From: RGIG6353 sp045531285
GTDB lineage: Bacteria; Bacillota; Clostridia; Oscillospirales; SIG627
DNA length: 10,625 nt
Direction: 5' to 3'
Assembly: GCA_045531285.1 (NCBI GenBank)
Contig: JAZSDT010000030.1
Location: forward strand, 1-10,625
In this document: positions 1 to 6,875 of the stretch, one piece after another
Numbering within the stretch: the first letter of the stretch is position 1
Layout of the letters: each line of letters starts with the position of its first letter
Program-made: the position numbers and the translations under genes
Notes under the pieces: model-generated
The model's input: only the letters and a program-made list of their open reading frames with translations
Databases searched by the model: none
Told to the model about the DNA's origin: nothing

Positions 1-8
1 TTGTCTTC

Positions 9-890
9 CTAAGACCGCTTGGCCTCCGACTTTGCACTGCCAAAGGTATGAAGCTTTTCGCGAACTACTTCCTTCATCATCTTCTTTGCATTCTCGTACA
101 CGATAAAAGGCCAAGTGGAAGGATTAGTTACGGTGTTGAGCGTGTCCTTAAGTCCCTTGTTAAGAGCATAAAGCACGTCGGAGTATATGTTTATTTTGGT
201 AATACCGTGATGGATAGCGTTCTGCATTTGCTCGTTGGGTGTTCCGCTTCCTCCGTGAAGAACAAGGGGTCTGTCGCATACAGCAACTATTTCATCCAGT
301 CTGTCTATTCTGAGCTCGGGAGTTTTCTGGTATACGCCGTGAGCTGTACCGATAGCAACGGCGAGAGCGTCAACGTCGGTTATTTCTACAAATTTTGTAA
401 CCTCTTCGGGTACTGTCAGGCTTTCACCAGGGTCGGTGTCCGTACCTGTCTCACTTATGCTTCCGACACTTGCGTTACCAACGTGTCCGAGCTCAGCCTC
501 GACGGTAATGCCCTTCTTGTGAGCGTATTCAGTAACGATAGCCGTATTTTTTGCATTCTCTTCAAAGGGAAGCACAGAGCCGTCGTACATTACAGAGCTA
601 AAGCCGTTATCACAGCCGTACTTGATAAACTCAAGGTCTGTTGCGTGGTCCATATGTAAGCAGATGGGAATATTGAAATATTCCGATGCGCTACGAATCA
701 TGGACGTCAAAAGGTGAAGGTCTCTGCCTTGAATATCTACGCCCAACGCCATAAGCAGAGCAGGGGAACGTTCTTCCTCGCAGGTTTCAAGAATAGATTT
801 CATCATTTCGTAATTACTTACGTCGAATGCGGGAATTGCATAGTGATTCTTCTTTGCATCCGCAAGCATTTCTTTCATTGTTACTAACAT
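9..890 (-). CDS. Class II ketose-bisphosphate aldolase (FbaA/GatY/KbaY/IolJ family)
   Basis: This 293-residue protein is a complete cytosolic zinc-dependent class II aldolase, which splits or joins ketose bisphosphates to give dihydroxyacetone phosphate plus an aldehyde. Visible family motifs in order are HMDHA (79-83, with catalytic Asp81 and zinc ligand His82), VEAELG (130-135, Glu133), GTAHGVY (181-187, zinc ligand His184), LHGGSG (211-216, zinc ligand His212 and phosphate loop) and INIYSD (233-238). The start is set by an AGGAGG at 900-905, 9 bases upstream of the ATG. A near-perfect promoter lies beyond it, overlapped by a 37-bp palindrome. The gene diverges from a SorC-type regulator, which probably controls it. 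The family covers fructose-, tagatose- and deoxygluconate-phosphate aldolases. Sequence alone does not separate these, so the fold and reaction class are secure but the substrate is not. Confidence 0.95.
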   Translation of the reverse strand: MLVTMKEMLADAKKNHYAIPAFDVSNYEMMKSILETCEEERSPALLMALGVDIQGRDLHLLTSMIRSASEYFNIPICLHMDHATDLEFIKYGCDNGFSSVMYDGSVLPFEENAKNTAIVTEYAHKKGITVEAELGHVGNASVGSISETGTDTDPGESLTVPEEVTKFVEITDVDALAVAIGTAHGVYQKTPELRIDRLDEIVAVCDRPLVLHGGSGTPNEQMQNAIHHGITKINIYSDVLYALNKGLKDTLNTVTNPSTWPFIVYENAKKMMKEVVREKLHTFGSAKSEAKRS

Positions 891-920
891 TTTTCTTATC
901 CTCCTGATTTATTTACGTTG

Positions 921-949
921 ATTATATCACACCTTTTAACATTTGTCAA
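921..949 (-). promoter_or_regulatory. Aldolase promoter
   Basis: On the minus strand a TTGACA -35 box (944-949) and a TATAAT -10 box (921-926) are separated by 17 bases. A TG one base before the -10 gives an extended -10. Such a promoter should be strong unless repressed, which fits the operator-like palindrome lying across the -35 box and spacer. Confidence 0.85.
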
Positions 950-967
950 TTACAAATGTTAAAAGGT
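931..967. promoter_or_regulatory. Operator-like perfect inverted repeat between aldolase and SorC regulator
   Basis: ACCTTTTAACATTTGT (931-946) is followed by the 5-base spacer CAATT and then by its exact reverse complement (952-967). The palindrome covers the aldolase -35 box and most of its spacer, and ends 6 bases before the -35 box of the regulator promoter. SorC-family proteins act as oligomers on long palindromes next to their own genes. The inference is that the regulator encoded at 1030 binds here, repressing the aldolase and possibly itself. Confidence 0.8.
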
Positions 968-973
968 ATTCTG

Positions 974-1002
974 TTGACTTATAGACACTTTAATGGTATA
1001 AT
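974..1002 (+). promoter_or_regulatory. Promoter of the SorC regulator operon
   Basis: TTGACT (974-979) and TATAAT (997-1002) are 17 bases apart. The expected start of transcription is near 1009, giving a leader of about 20 bases that contains AAGGAG (1018-1023), 6 bases before the ATG at 1030. Confidence 0.85.
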
Positions 1003-1029
1003 ACAAAGACAAAACGCAAGGAGATTATT

Positions 1030-1950
1030 ATGGAGCTTCAAAAAAAACAGATGGAAGAAGCGGCGATACTTTATTACGAAAAAAAGCTTACACAGCAAGA
1101 GATAGCACGAACAATGAATCTGTCCCGTCAAACCGTGTCAAAGCTGTTAAGTGATGCCGTGAAGGAAAATATAGTAGAAATAAAAATTCACAATCCTGAA
1201 GTGTCTTGCATTGAATTGGAAAAAAAGTTGTGCTCAACGTTTAAAATCAAGAATGCCGTTATATGCAGTGTAAGTAATTCCCATGAAGCTCTTCGGCTTC
1301 TTATGACGGTAAAAAAGGCAGTGAGATACATATCTGCCCGTATTGAAAAGGGCAATAAAAAAATAGGTATTTCCTGGGGACAAACCATCCAATCGCTGAT
1401 TGCGGAATTTCCAAGCACGAGCTTTGGCGACAATACGGTGTTTCCTCTTTTTGGAGCGACCGACCAGGAGCAGTCCTGTTATTTGTCTAACGAATTGGCA
1501 AGAAGCTTTGCCGACAAAATAGGTGCAAAGGTAAAATACGCTTGGTTTCCGTACCGACCTGACAGTGTTGATGATTGCAAGCTTTTTGAAAACACCTCGT
1601 ATTATAAAAAAACAAATGATTTGTGGAATAATATTGACATAGCAATTGTCGGTATAGGAAACAATGAAATAATACGTACCTTTGGTAAGCTGTTTGGCTA
1701 CAGTGAAAAATGTATGTCTGCCGTAGGAGACCTGTCAACTCATTTTTTTGATTTTGACGGAAAATTCATAGAACTGTATGAAAACACCTTGTGCGCTTCA
1801 AAAGACAATTTAAAAAATGCAAAAGAAACAATAGCCGTGGCATGCGGAAGCCACAAAACCGAAGCTATTATCGGAGCACTGCGCACAGGCGTTGTCGATA
1901 CACTGATAACCGACGAATATACGGCAAAGGAAATACTTGCAGTTATTTGA
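1030..1950 (+). CDS. SorC/DeoR-type sugar-binding transcriptional regulator
   Basis: The 306-residue product is a SorC-family regulator. It has an N-terminal helix-turn-helix (about residues 20-43, with QQEIARTMNLSRQTVSKLL) and a C-terminal sugar-phosphate-sensing domain of the phosphosugar isomerase-like fold. Typical SorC signatures include IGISWGQTI (about 112-120), VGIGNNEIIRTF, the VGDLSTHFFDFDG block and a C-terminal stretch ending in TDEYTAKEIL. Length and domain order match the family (about 310-340 residues). The gene heads a four-gene unit, with 15 bases to the HAD gene, and diverges from the aldolase across a perfect palindrome. The likely effector is a phosphorylated sugar, possibly one related to the aldolase substrate; this is inferred from the family and the neighbour. 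Confidence 0.92.
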   Translation: MELQKKQMEEAAILYYEKKLTQQEIARTMNLSRQTVSKLLSDAVKENIVEIKIHNPEVSCIELEKKLCSTFKIKNAVICSVSNSHEALRLLMTVKKAVRYISARIEKGNKKIGISWGQTIQSLIAEFPSTSFGDNTVFPLFGATDQEQSCYLSNELARSFADKIGAKVKYAWFPYRPDSVDDCKLFENTSYYKKTNDLWNNIDIAIVGIGNNEIIRTFGKLFGYSEKCMSAVGDLSTHFFDFDGKFIELYENTLCASKDNLKNAKETIAVACGSHKTEAIIGALRTGVVDTLITDEYTAKEILAVI

Positions 1951-1965
1951 TAACGGAGCATTGAA

Positions 1966-2643
1966 ATGTTAAAAACACTTTTAATAGATATTGATGATAC
2001 TATTCTTGACTTTGATGCATACGTCAAGGATGCTATGAAAAACGGATTTGATGAATTCGGACTCGGTGAGTATAACCAAGAAAAATACGACACATTTGAA
2101 AGGGTAAACTCGGGATTGTGGCATTCAATTGAAAGAGGAGAGCTTACCTTTGACGAGCTAAAGCAAATAAGATGGAATAGAGTTTTTGAGGCTTTGGACA
2201 TCAATTTTGATGGTGTGAGATTCGAAAAATATTTCCGCGACTTTTTGTTTAACAGCGGTATTCCTGTTGAGGGAGCAGGGGAGATGCTTGAATATTTAAG
2301 CTCTAAATACGTACTGTGTACAGCCTCGAACGGTCCCTACGAGCAACAGATAAACCGATTGAGAACAGCTGATTTTTATAAATACTTTAAATATAATTTC
2401 ATATCGGAAAATTTGGGAGCATCAAAGCCCTCCGAAGCATTCTTCACTCACTGTCTTTCAATGCTCGGAACGTCTCCCGATGAAGTAATGATGATAGGCG
2501 ATTCGCCCACTTCTGATATGCAGGGAGCTTATCAAATCGGGATTAAAACCTGTTACTTTGACAGAAAAAATAAGCCGTTGCCGAAAGGGATAACGGTAGA
2601 TTACAGAATAACGTCACTTGGTGAATTGCGAAGCTTTTTATAG
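1966..2643 (+). CDS. HAD-superfamily hydrolase, YjjG-like (noncanonical pyrimidine nucleotidase family)
   Basis: This 225-residue protein is a cytosolic haloacid dehalogenase-type phosphatase. All four HAD motifs are visible: DIDDT (8-12, nucleophile Asp8 and acid/base Asp10), the Ser-Asn-Gly motif II (121-123), Lys154 in GASKP, and GDSPTSD (178-184) with the magnesium-binding acids Asp179 and Asp184. A helical cap lies between motifs I and II. The cap segment NSGLWHSIERGELTFDEL (48-65) resembles YjjG nucleotidases, which remove phosphate from nonstandard pyrimidine nucleotides. GGAG at 1955-1958 is 7 bases before the ATG. The gene sits 15 bases after the SorC gene and 8 bases before the MATE gene, so it is probably cotranscribed. 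A sugar-phosphate substrate tied to this locus is also possible; the YjjG assignment rests on resemblance only. Confidence 0.88.
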   Translation: MLKTLLIDIDDTILDFDAYVKDAMKNGFDEFGLGEYNQEKYDTFERVNSGLWHSIERGELTFDELKQIRWNRVFEALDINFDGVRFEKYFRDFLFNSGIPVEGAGEMLEYLSSKYVLCTASNGPYEQQINRLRTADFYKYFKYNFISENLGASKPSEAFFTHCLSMLGTSPDEVMMIGDSPTSDMQGAYQIGIKTCYFDRKNKPLPKGITVDYRITSLGELRSFL

Positions 2644-2651
2644 GAGAAGGA

Positions 2652-4001
2652 ATGACTAAATCAAATAGTTTTACACAAGGACCGATATTTTCACCGCTGA
2701 TAAAATTTGCATTCCCCGTACTTGCGGCTTTGTTTTTACAGGCTCTTTACGGTGCTGTGGATCTGCTTGTTGTCGGACAGTTCGGCGGAGACAAATCAGA
2801 GATATACGTTTCGGCTGTTTCAACGGGAAGCCAATTGATGCATACCGTGACCATAGTCATTACTTCACTTGCAATGGGACTTACGGTTTTTATCGGACGA
2901 AAAATAGGTGCGGGACAAAATGAAGAGGCAGGCAGGATAATCGGCAGCGGAATTTGCTTTTTTGCTATTGTTGGAGCGATTGTAACCGTTGTTATGGTTT
3001 TTGCTTCTTCTGCTATGGCAAGCATAATGCAAGCTCCCAAAGAGGCGTTTGACGATACTGTAAAATACATAATGATTTGCTCTGCAGGCGCAGTTTTTAT
3101 TGTGGCATACAACCTTGTAGGCAGTATTTTTCGGGGACTTGGGGATTCAAAGCTTCCTCTGATTACAGTAGCGATTGCCTGTGTTTTGAACATTGTGGGT
3201 GATTTGATTCTTGTTGCAGTGTTTGATATGGGGGCAGTAGGTGCGGCTATTGCTACGGTTGTTGCACAGGCAGTAAGCGTTGTGCTTTCCCTGGCGATAA
3301 TCAAACGCCGTCAATTACCGTTTTGCTTTTCCGTTAAGCATATAGCCATTAACAAAGCTTACGTAAAGGAAATAATAAAAATAGGTACTCCCATAGCGTT
3401 GCAGGAATTACTGGTAGGTATTTCCTTCCTTGCTATACTTGCCATTGTAAACGATATAGGCTTGACGGAGTCGGCGGGGATAGGAGTCGCAGAAAAGCTG
3501 TGCGGCTTTATAATGCTTATACCATCGTCGTTTATGCAGTCAATGTCTGCGTTTGTCGCTCAAAACATAGGTGCGCAAAAGCCCGACAGAGCCCAAAAAG
3601 CATTGTGGTGCGGTATTGCAATGTCACTGTCGGCGGGTATTGTTATCGGTTGCTTTTCTTTCTTGCGCGGAGATATTCTTGCAGGTATATTCGCAAAGGA
3701 CACTCCTGTTATTATGGCGGCGTGGGACTATCTTAAGGCCTATGCTATTGACTGTTTGCTTACGGCGTTCCTTTTTTGCTTTATCGGATATTTCAACGGA
3801 TGCAGTGCTACGGGCTTTGTAATGGTACAGGGAATGGTTGGCGCCTTTTGTGTCAGATTGCCGCTTTGTTGGCTTATCAGTAGGCATTCTTCTTCACTTT
3901 TCCATATAGGACTTGCTACCCCGTCGTCAACAATTGTCCAGATAATTCTCTGCTTTGCTTACTTTTTCGTGCTAAAAAAACAACTTTATAAGAGGGGATG
4001 A
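2652..4001 (+). CDS. MATE family efflux transporter
   Basis: The 449-residue protein has about 12 hydrophobic membrane segments in two similar halves, the layout of multidrug and toxic compound extrusion antiporters, which export small molecules using sodium or proton gradients. Recognisable MATE features are AVDLLVVGQFGG (35-46) in the first helices, IGRKIGAGQ (81-89) after helix 2, FRGLGDSKLP (160-169), and the following N...D...MGAVGAAIAT stretch (180-202). The RBS AGGAG (2642-2646) overlaps the stop codon of the HAD gene and lies 5 bases before the ATG. The 3' end overlaps the first possible ATG of the next gene by 4 bases. The substrate is unknown. Exporting a product or by-product of the locus would fit, but chance co-location of a drug exporter is equally possible. 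Confidence 0.93.
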   Translation: MTKSNSFTQGPIFSPLIKFAFPVLAALFLQALYGAVDLLVVGQFGGDKSEIYVSAVSTGSQLMHTVTIVITSLAMGLTVFIGRKIGAGQNEEAGRIIGSGICFFAIVGAIVTVVMVFASSAMASIMQAPKEAFDDTVKYIMICSAGAVFIVAYNLVGSIFRGLGDSKLPLITVAIACVLNIVGDLILVAVFDMGAVGAAIATVVAQAVSVVLSLAIIKRRQLPFCFSVKHIAINKAYVKEIIKIGTPIALQELLVGISFLAILAIVNDIGLTESAGIGVAEKLCGFIMLIPSSFMQSMSAFVAQNIGAQKPDRAQKALWCGIAMSLSAGIVIGCFSFLRGDILAGIFAKDTPVIMAAWDYLKAYAIDCLLTAFLFCFIGYFNGCSATGFVMVQGMVGAFCVRLPLCWLISRHSSSLFHIGLATPSSTIVQIILCFAYFFVLKKQLYKRG

Positions 4002-4732
4002 CGAATATGTTATACCGTTCACACCGAGGAGGAGTGTACTACACTCCGGAAAATACGATGCCTGCTTTCAGGGATGCCATAGAAAAGGGCTTTAGCCATA
4101 TCGAGACCGATCCGTGCTGTACAAAGGATGGCGTAATAGTTCTCTTACATGACGTTACCTTAAATAGAACCTGTAGAAACAATGACGGAACCGCCATTGA
4201 TGGACAGCTTTTCTTACGTGACCTTACGTACGAGGAATTACAGAACTACGATGCGGGAATATTCAAGGGGGAGCAATTTAAGGGTACAAGAATCCCAATG
4301 CTTGAGGAACTTCTCGCTCTTGTTGAGGGAACGGGTACTGTCATTGCTCTGGATAAACGAATCCCCACCGACAGTATGGAGCCTCTTTTTGCTCTTATTG
4401 AGAAATATGATACGAAGGTCTCCTTTAGCTGTAAGGATACGGAACGCATAAAAACTGTTCTGGAACGTTTCCCAAATGCTTTGATTGATTATGACGGCAA
4501 TACCACGGAAGAGGACTTAAAAGCTGTTTGTGAGCTTGTGCCGTACGAACAGCTTTTAGTGTGGTTGTATCTGGATAAGCCGAACTTCGCTTGGCTTACA
4601 GACCGCTACAAGACGTCCGCCGAAAACTGTGAGAGGGTAAAGAAGTATGCTCGTTTGGGCATAGCCAACACTATTAATGCATACGACGTTTTTGAAGCAC
4701 TTGCATATGCTCCGTATATAGTAGAAGTGTAA
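3998..4732 (+). CDS. Glycerophosphodiester phosphodiesterase family protein
   Basis: The 244-residue protein has the TIM-barrel GDPD signatures: SHRGG and PENT (His9, Arg10, Glu18, Asn19), IETDPCCTKDGVIVLLHD (metal ligands Glu36 and Asp38; catalytic His51) and IALDK (Asp119 and Lys120, where many members have Glu-x-Lys). The family cleaves glycerophosphodiesters to glycerol 3-phosphate and an alcohol. There is no signal peptide, so a cytosolic role is expected. Two starts are possible. The ATG at 3998 overlaps the MATE stop as ATGA, but has no room for an RBS. The ATG at 4007 has AGAGGGG (3991-3997) 9 bases upstream and may be the true start. The C-terminus stops at the strand that usually carries an Asp-x-Pro, so it is a few residues short. 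It is the last gene of the SorC-HAD-MATE unit. Confidence 0.88.
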   Translation: MTNMLYRSHRGGVYYTPENTMPAFRDAIEKGFSHIETDPCCTKDGVIVLLHDVTLNRTCRNNDGTAIDGQLFLRDLTYEELQNYDAGIFKGEQFKGTRIPMLEELLALVEGTGTVIALDKRIPTDSMEPLFALIEKYDTKVSFSCKDTERIKTVLERFPNALIDYDGNTTEEDLKAVCELVPYEQLLVWLYLDKPNFAWLTDRYKTSAENCERVKKYARLGIANTINAYDVFEALAYAPYIVEV

Positions 4733-4758
4733 TTCGCACACACGTTAAAAAAGCACAG

Positions 4759-4780
4759 CGGCGATGTTGATTTAATCAAC
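4759..4780. repeat. Inverted partial copy of the dispersed element's end
   Basis: Bases 4759-4776 match the reverse complement of 4856-4873, in the conserved block of the downstream element, at 17 of 18 positions. The two arms enclose the terminator hairpin. The stretch also carries its own palindrome, GTTGATT-T-AATCAAC (4766-4780). It may be a degenerate fragment of another copy in the opposite orientation, or one end of a longer inverted repeat. Confidence 0.6.
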
Positions 4781-4791
4781 TTTGCATACCC

Positions 4792-4837
4792 AAAAGAGCT
4801 AAGATATCTTTTTCTTCAAGATATCTTAGCTCTTTTT
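4792..4837 (+). terminator. Intrinsic terminator of the SorC-HAD-MATE-GDPD unit
   Basis: A perfect 19-bp stem (4792-4810 with 4818-4836) and a 7-base loop are followed by a T-run. The run of A on the 5' side makes it potentially active in both directions, so it could also stop minus-strand transcripts leaving the oxidoreductase genes. It lies 60 bases after the GDPD stop. Confidence 0.88.
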
Positions 4838-4944
4838 CATATGCTAGGAAATTGCATTAAATCAACCTCGCCGTTTTGCATTGTAGGGATATATTCAAAG
4901 GTTACGATAGGCGAGCTTTGCCAGCGGTCGCTGACCGCTTTTTT
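4834..4944. repeat. Dispersed intergenic element, copy 1
   Basis: Bases 4847-4916 are identical to 8164-8233. Similarity also extends upstream (TTTTCATAT at 4834-4842) and downstream through a hairpin to the T-run. Inside the identical block CTCGCC (4867-4872) can pair with GGCGAG (4910-4915), and ATTGTA (4880-4885) with TACGAT (4903-4908, one G-T pair). The end is a hairpin, AGCGGTC-GCT-GACCGCT (4923-4939), followed by six T (4939-4944), so it can act as a plus-strand terminator. It lies between convergent genes and could be a MITE- or REP-like element or a structured RNA. No transposase is nearby. Confidence 0.85.
4923..4944 (+). terminator. Terminator-like hairpin ending dispersed element copy 1
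   Basis: A 7-bp stem (4923-4929 with 4933-4939) with loop GCT runs into TTTTTT. It is the second hairpin and T-run after the GDPD gene and lies 37 bases from the stop codon of the minus-strand oxidoreductase. Confidence 0.6.
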
Positions 4945-4981
4945 AGTTATGTCTAAATGAAGCTACCCCATATTACAAATA

Positions 4982-5797
4982 TTATACGTTAAGCCAATCT
5001 CCCGGGAACGAACAGGCATTGAGTATAGCGTCACGCATTCTCATTGCCTTCATTGTTTCATTTGCGTCGAAGGGGAGCTCGCCGGTTTTAAAGAAATTAA
5101 TAATGTCTGCCATAAGCTTTTGGAAAAACTTCGAGGTTACGGGAGAGTATCCTTTATCGCCGCATACAGAGAAGGGCAAGAAGGGGGAATAAATACCTGT
5201 CCAACGGCTGCCGTCGGAAAATGCTATAGTCCATATCTTTTGCTCTCCCTGTAATTCAGCCTTTACAGCCATAGGCTCGGCGTGTACGGTCTTTACAGCC
5301 ATTTCTATTTGGTGAATAACGTAAGCCTCTATGCTTCCGCCCGCACCCGTGGTAATGAGGTTTTTAGTATCCTTTACCTTTTCAAGCTCGTCGGCGTATC
5401 TCAGTGCAGAGGTGCTGAAAAACTTCACACCGTACTGATTGGCAAGTGAGAATATTTCTCCTGCCTCTTTGGCATTTGGAGCAAAGGTTTTGTCTATATA
5501 TACCGTCTTGCCGTGTTTGAATACCTCACGGGCATAGCCCAGATGCTTTTCAGGATTGTCGGGAGAAAGAATGATTATAAAATCACTCTTTTGGCAAAGC
5601 TCTGCAATACTGTCACACTTTTCTACGCCGTTCTTTTCGCACCATTGGTCTGTGTTCACTCCGTCATAAGGCGAGACGTATTCCTCAGCACAAGCATATT
5701 TTACGCAAAACTCGTCGGTCAGCTCGCTTATCCACTTCGGGTAGTTGTTTGCGTGCCATTCGCTGAGAAAATAATCTACGAAGCCGATGTTCTTCAT
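4982..5797 (-). CDS. Gfo/Idh/MocA-like oxidoreductase, short and divergent
   Basis: The 271-residue protein resembles the Gfo/Idh/MocA dehydrogenase family, which oxidises sugars, polyols or their derivatives with NAD(P). The order of elements fits: an N-terminal Rossmann-like part, FIIILSPDNPEKHLGYAREVFKHGKTVYIDKTFA (73-106) matching the usual helix, strand and Glu-Lys-Pro region but reading Asp-Lys-Thr, and a C-terminal substrate domain with IHQIEM (161-166). The usual glycine-rich GxGxxG/A nucleotide loop is replaced by IGFVDYF (4-10), and the protein is about 70 residues shorter than typical members. Its ATG overlaps the stop of the upstream oxidoreductase by 4 bases, with AGGAGAGG (5808-5815) 10 bases upstream, so the two are translationally coupled. 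It may be a weak or partner subunit, or use a different cofactor-binding mode. Confidence 0.8.
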   Translation of the reverse strand: MKNIGFVDYFLSEWHANNYPKWISELTDEFCVKYACAEEYVSPYDGVNTDQWCEKNGVEKCDSIAELCQKSDFIIILSPDNPEKHLGYAREVFKHGKTVYIDKTFAPNAKEAGEIFSLANQYGVKFFSTSALRYADELEKVKDTKNLITTGAGGSIEAYVIHQIEMAVKTVHAEPMAVKAELQGEQKIWTIAFSDGSRWTGIYSPFLPFSVCGDKGYSPVTSKFFQKLMADIINFFKTGELPFDANETMKAMRMRDAILNACSFPGDWLNV

Positions 5798-6852
5798 AAG
5801 CGTATTTCCTCTCCTATTTCAGCAGACTTGTAAAGAGTATCAAGAAGCTTCATTGTCTCAAGAATATTTGAAATGTGATTTCTGTTCTTCACACCTGTCT
5901 TTACAGACTCAACGAATGCCTCGTTTTCACAGAGGTACATATTGGGAATATCGTATTCCGGCTTTATTGTTTCAAGGGTTTCACCGTCATATATCTCAAA
6001 TTTTCCGCCGTATGTAAGTCTTGCACCCGCCTTGTCGCCCAAGAAGTCAATGAACATCTCGCTTTGATTGACGTTTTGTGCCCAGGCACCGTTGAAGGAA
6101 ATACTTGCCTTGTCCGTTCTTATGTAGCCTGAAATATAGTCGTCAACGTCATTTGTACCGTTTTCGATATCCTTTGTATCCTCTGCCCACATATTTTGGT
6201 ACTTGTATGACTTCATGTCCTTTGCCATTTCATTGTATGCGTCACAGGTAACGTTTTTAAGCTTTGCATTACCCAGAATATAAAGAATCAGGTCGAAGAA
6301 ATGCACGCCCCAGTCAATGAGGACGCCACCGCCGGATTGCGCCTTTGTTGTAAACGCGCCTCCGAGTCCCGGAATTGAGCGGAAGCATCTGAACGAGCAA
6401 TAAATATGGTAAATATTACCGAATCTGCCTTGGCGGTTAAGTTCTTCAAGCATTTCAATTGATTTGTTGAAACGGTTGCAAACGCCGATATTAAGCATTT
6501 TACCCTGCTTTTCAGCTTCGTCTGCCATTTCCTTTGACAGCTCATAGTTGACGGTAACAGGTTTTTCACACATTACGTGCTTTCCTGCCTTAAGTGCCGC
6601 CATTGTTACTTCATAATGTGCATAGTTGGGAGTGAGTACGAATACCACCTCTACCTCGGGGTCGTTCAGGGCTACGTTGTAATCTGTGATTATGTTTTCA
6701 ACGAACGGGTACTTTTCCTTTATTTTTTCCGCCTTTTCAATTATAAGGTCGCATGCGTATTTGATGCGTATATCCTTCATTTTTTCAAATGCAGGGAAGT
6801 GTGCGTTATTTGCAATTCTTCCACATCCCACAACTGCTATTACTGTGCTCAT
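5794..6852 (-). CDS. Gfo/Idh/MocA family NAD(P)-dependent oxidoreductase
   Basis: The 352-residue protein is a full-length family member, predicted to be cytosolic. It has a Rossmann nucleotide-binding loop VVGCGRIA (7-14), the signature CEKPVTVN (95-102, with the cofactor/catalytic Lys97), and the substrate-domain motif GGGVLIDWGVHFFDLI (174-189), with the conserved acid and catalytic-type His184. Such enzymes oxidise a hydroxyl on sugars, inositols or sugar acids; the substrate here is not clear. The start is supported by AAGGAGG (6861-6867), 8 bases before the ATG. It is first in a two-gene minus-strand unit coupled by an ATGA overlap, and it diverges from an AraC-type regulator that probably activates it. 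The weak -35 box of its promoter fits activator dependence. Confidence 0.93.
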   Translation of the reverse strand: MSTVIAVVGCGRIANNAHFPAFEKMKDIRIKYACDLIIEKAEKIKEKYPFVENIITDYNVALNDPEVEVVFVLTPNYAHYEVTMAALKAGKHVMCEKPVTVNYELSKEMADEAEKQGKMLNIGVCNRFNKSIEMLEELNRQGRFGNIYHIYCSFRCFRSIPGLGGAFTTKAQSGGGVLIDWGVHFFDLILYILGNAKLKNVTCDAYNEMAKDMKSYKYQNMWAEDTKDIENGTNDVDDYISGYIRTDKASISFNGAWAQNVNQSEMFIDFLGDKAGARLTYGGKFEIYDGETLETIKPEYDIPNMYLCENEAFVESVKTGVKNRNHISNILETMKLLDTLYKSAEIGEEIRL

Positions 6853-6875
6853 AATAAAACCCTCCTTTTTTCTTC

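Noticed and set aside
48..659. Long plus-strand open frame of 203 codons
   Set aside because: It lies wholly antisense to the aldolase, whose catalytic motifs are all intact. The antisense protein has no recognisable domain and no RBS.
4733..4959. Read-through frame after the GDPD stop, open for 75 codons
   Set aside because: It runs through a perfect terminator hairpin and the dispersed element, and the GDPD fold is already nearly complete, so the TAA at 4730-4732 is taken as real.
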